Below the pieces are notes generated by a model. It worked only from the letters and a program-made list of their open reading frames with translations. It had not been told where the DNA came from and made no database searches. Positions 63,871-64,000 of a stretch of DNA of 64,000 nucleotides are shown here, piece after piece; the stretch's first letter is position 1, and each line of letters opens with the position of its first letter. The position numbers were made by a program, and so were the translations under genes. This DNA comes from Parabacteroides goldsteinii DSM 19448 = WAL 12034 (GTDB lineage: Bacteria; Bacteroidota; Bacteroidia; Bacteroidales; Tannerellaceae): the NCBI RefSeq assembly GCF_000969835.1, contig NZ_KQ033912.1:2999373-3063372 (forward strand), written 5' to 3'.

Positions 63871-64000
63871 CGTTAATAAATTGTTTTAAGGTTGATACTT
63901 TGTTGTTTCGTCTGATTGACAATGCAAAGTTACGACCGGTTGGATAGGCGGAGTTGAGTTGTGTGCAGATAGGTGGCGTTAAATGATCTTTTGTATAATA
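63871..64000. promoter_or_regulatory. Promoter region of the HU/lysis-like cassette
   Basis: An exact -7 box TAACTTTG lies on the minus strand at 63925-63932, predicting a leader of about 48 nt. No -33 TTTG at 19-21 bp. The rest, to the window edge, shows no gene. Confidence 0.5.

Noticed and set aside
1..64000. tRNA, rRNA or insertion sequences
   Set aside because: No cloverleaf, rRNA core or transposase with terminal repeats was recognised anywhere in the window.

Overview
The window is chromosomal DNA of a Bacteroidales bacterium, most likely a Parabacteroides. The reasons are: a SusC/SusD polysaccharide-utilisation locus driven by an ECF sigma/FecR pair; TAnnTTTG-type -7 promoter boxes before many genes; a fused MurF-alanine racemase; the RprXY two-component system; the glycine-lipid acyltransferase pair GlsA/GlsB; a full-length type IX secretion channel SprA; and an abundant S-layer-like protein whose C-terminal domain resembles a T9SS sorting tail. 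The genus is inferred from gene content, not from a marker gene.

Layout. 1-4.7 kb (minus): 5' part of fabI, then an HU-like / GSCFA / murF-alr operon. 4.7-8.8 kb: a long noncoding region that looks like an invertible promoter switch, followed by a 1042-residue exported protein with strongly optimised codons. 8.8-20.2 kb (plus): sigma, FecR anti-sigma, SusC, SusD, a small lipoprotein, a GH110-like beta-helix enzyme and a six-hairpin glycosidase. A predicted antisense sRNA lies between fecR and susC, and the same two-part ECF-type promoter sits before both fecR and susC. 20.6-36.3 kb (plus): the division and cell wall cluster rsmH-ftsL-ftsI-murE-mraY-murD-ftsW-murG-murC-ftsQ-ftsA-ftsZ, then a YqeY-like gene; no mraZ is present. 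36.5-45.9 kb: a CstA-type transporter, rprXY, glsAB, a DUF3109 protein, gpmI and a YgjP-like metallopeptidase. 45.9-60.5 kb (minus): sprA, ruvA, an SMP-30 protein, trkH, trkA, dxs and a Crp/Fnr regulator. 60.6-64 kb: an SMR exporter, an Rpn nuclease gene split by an amber codon, and a compact HU / DUF4248 / holin-like / M15 peptidase / spanin-like cassette.

How the genes fit together. Much of the window builds the envelope: peptidoglycan precursors (MurC/D/E/F/G, MraY, Alr), septation (FtsL/I/W/Q/A/Z), lipids (FabI, GlsA/B), isoprenoid precursor (Dxs), ion homeostasis (Trk), secretion (SprA), and a cell-surface protein that may be SprA's cargo.

The least ordinary features are: (1) a chromosomal lysis-type cassette whose last gene has the architecture of a unimolecular phage spanin; (2) three intergenic arrays of 4-5 palindromes in exact 21, 22 or 23 bp register, with unrelated sequences but the same plan; (3) gaps of the dcw cluster filled with 7-8 nt word repeats that begin inside stop codons; (4) a putative invertible promoter before the S-layer-like gene, apparently in the OFF orientation; (5) an Rpn nuclease separated from its C-terminal segment by a stop codon followed immediately by a possible GTG start; (6) the shared ECF-type promoter pair and the antisense sRNA in the PUL.
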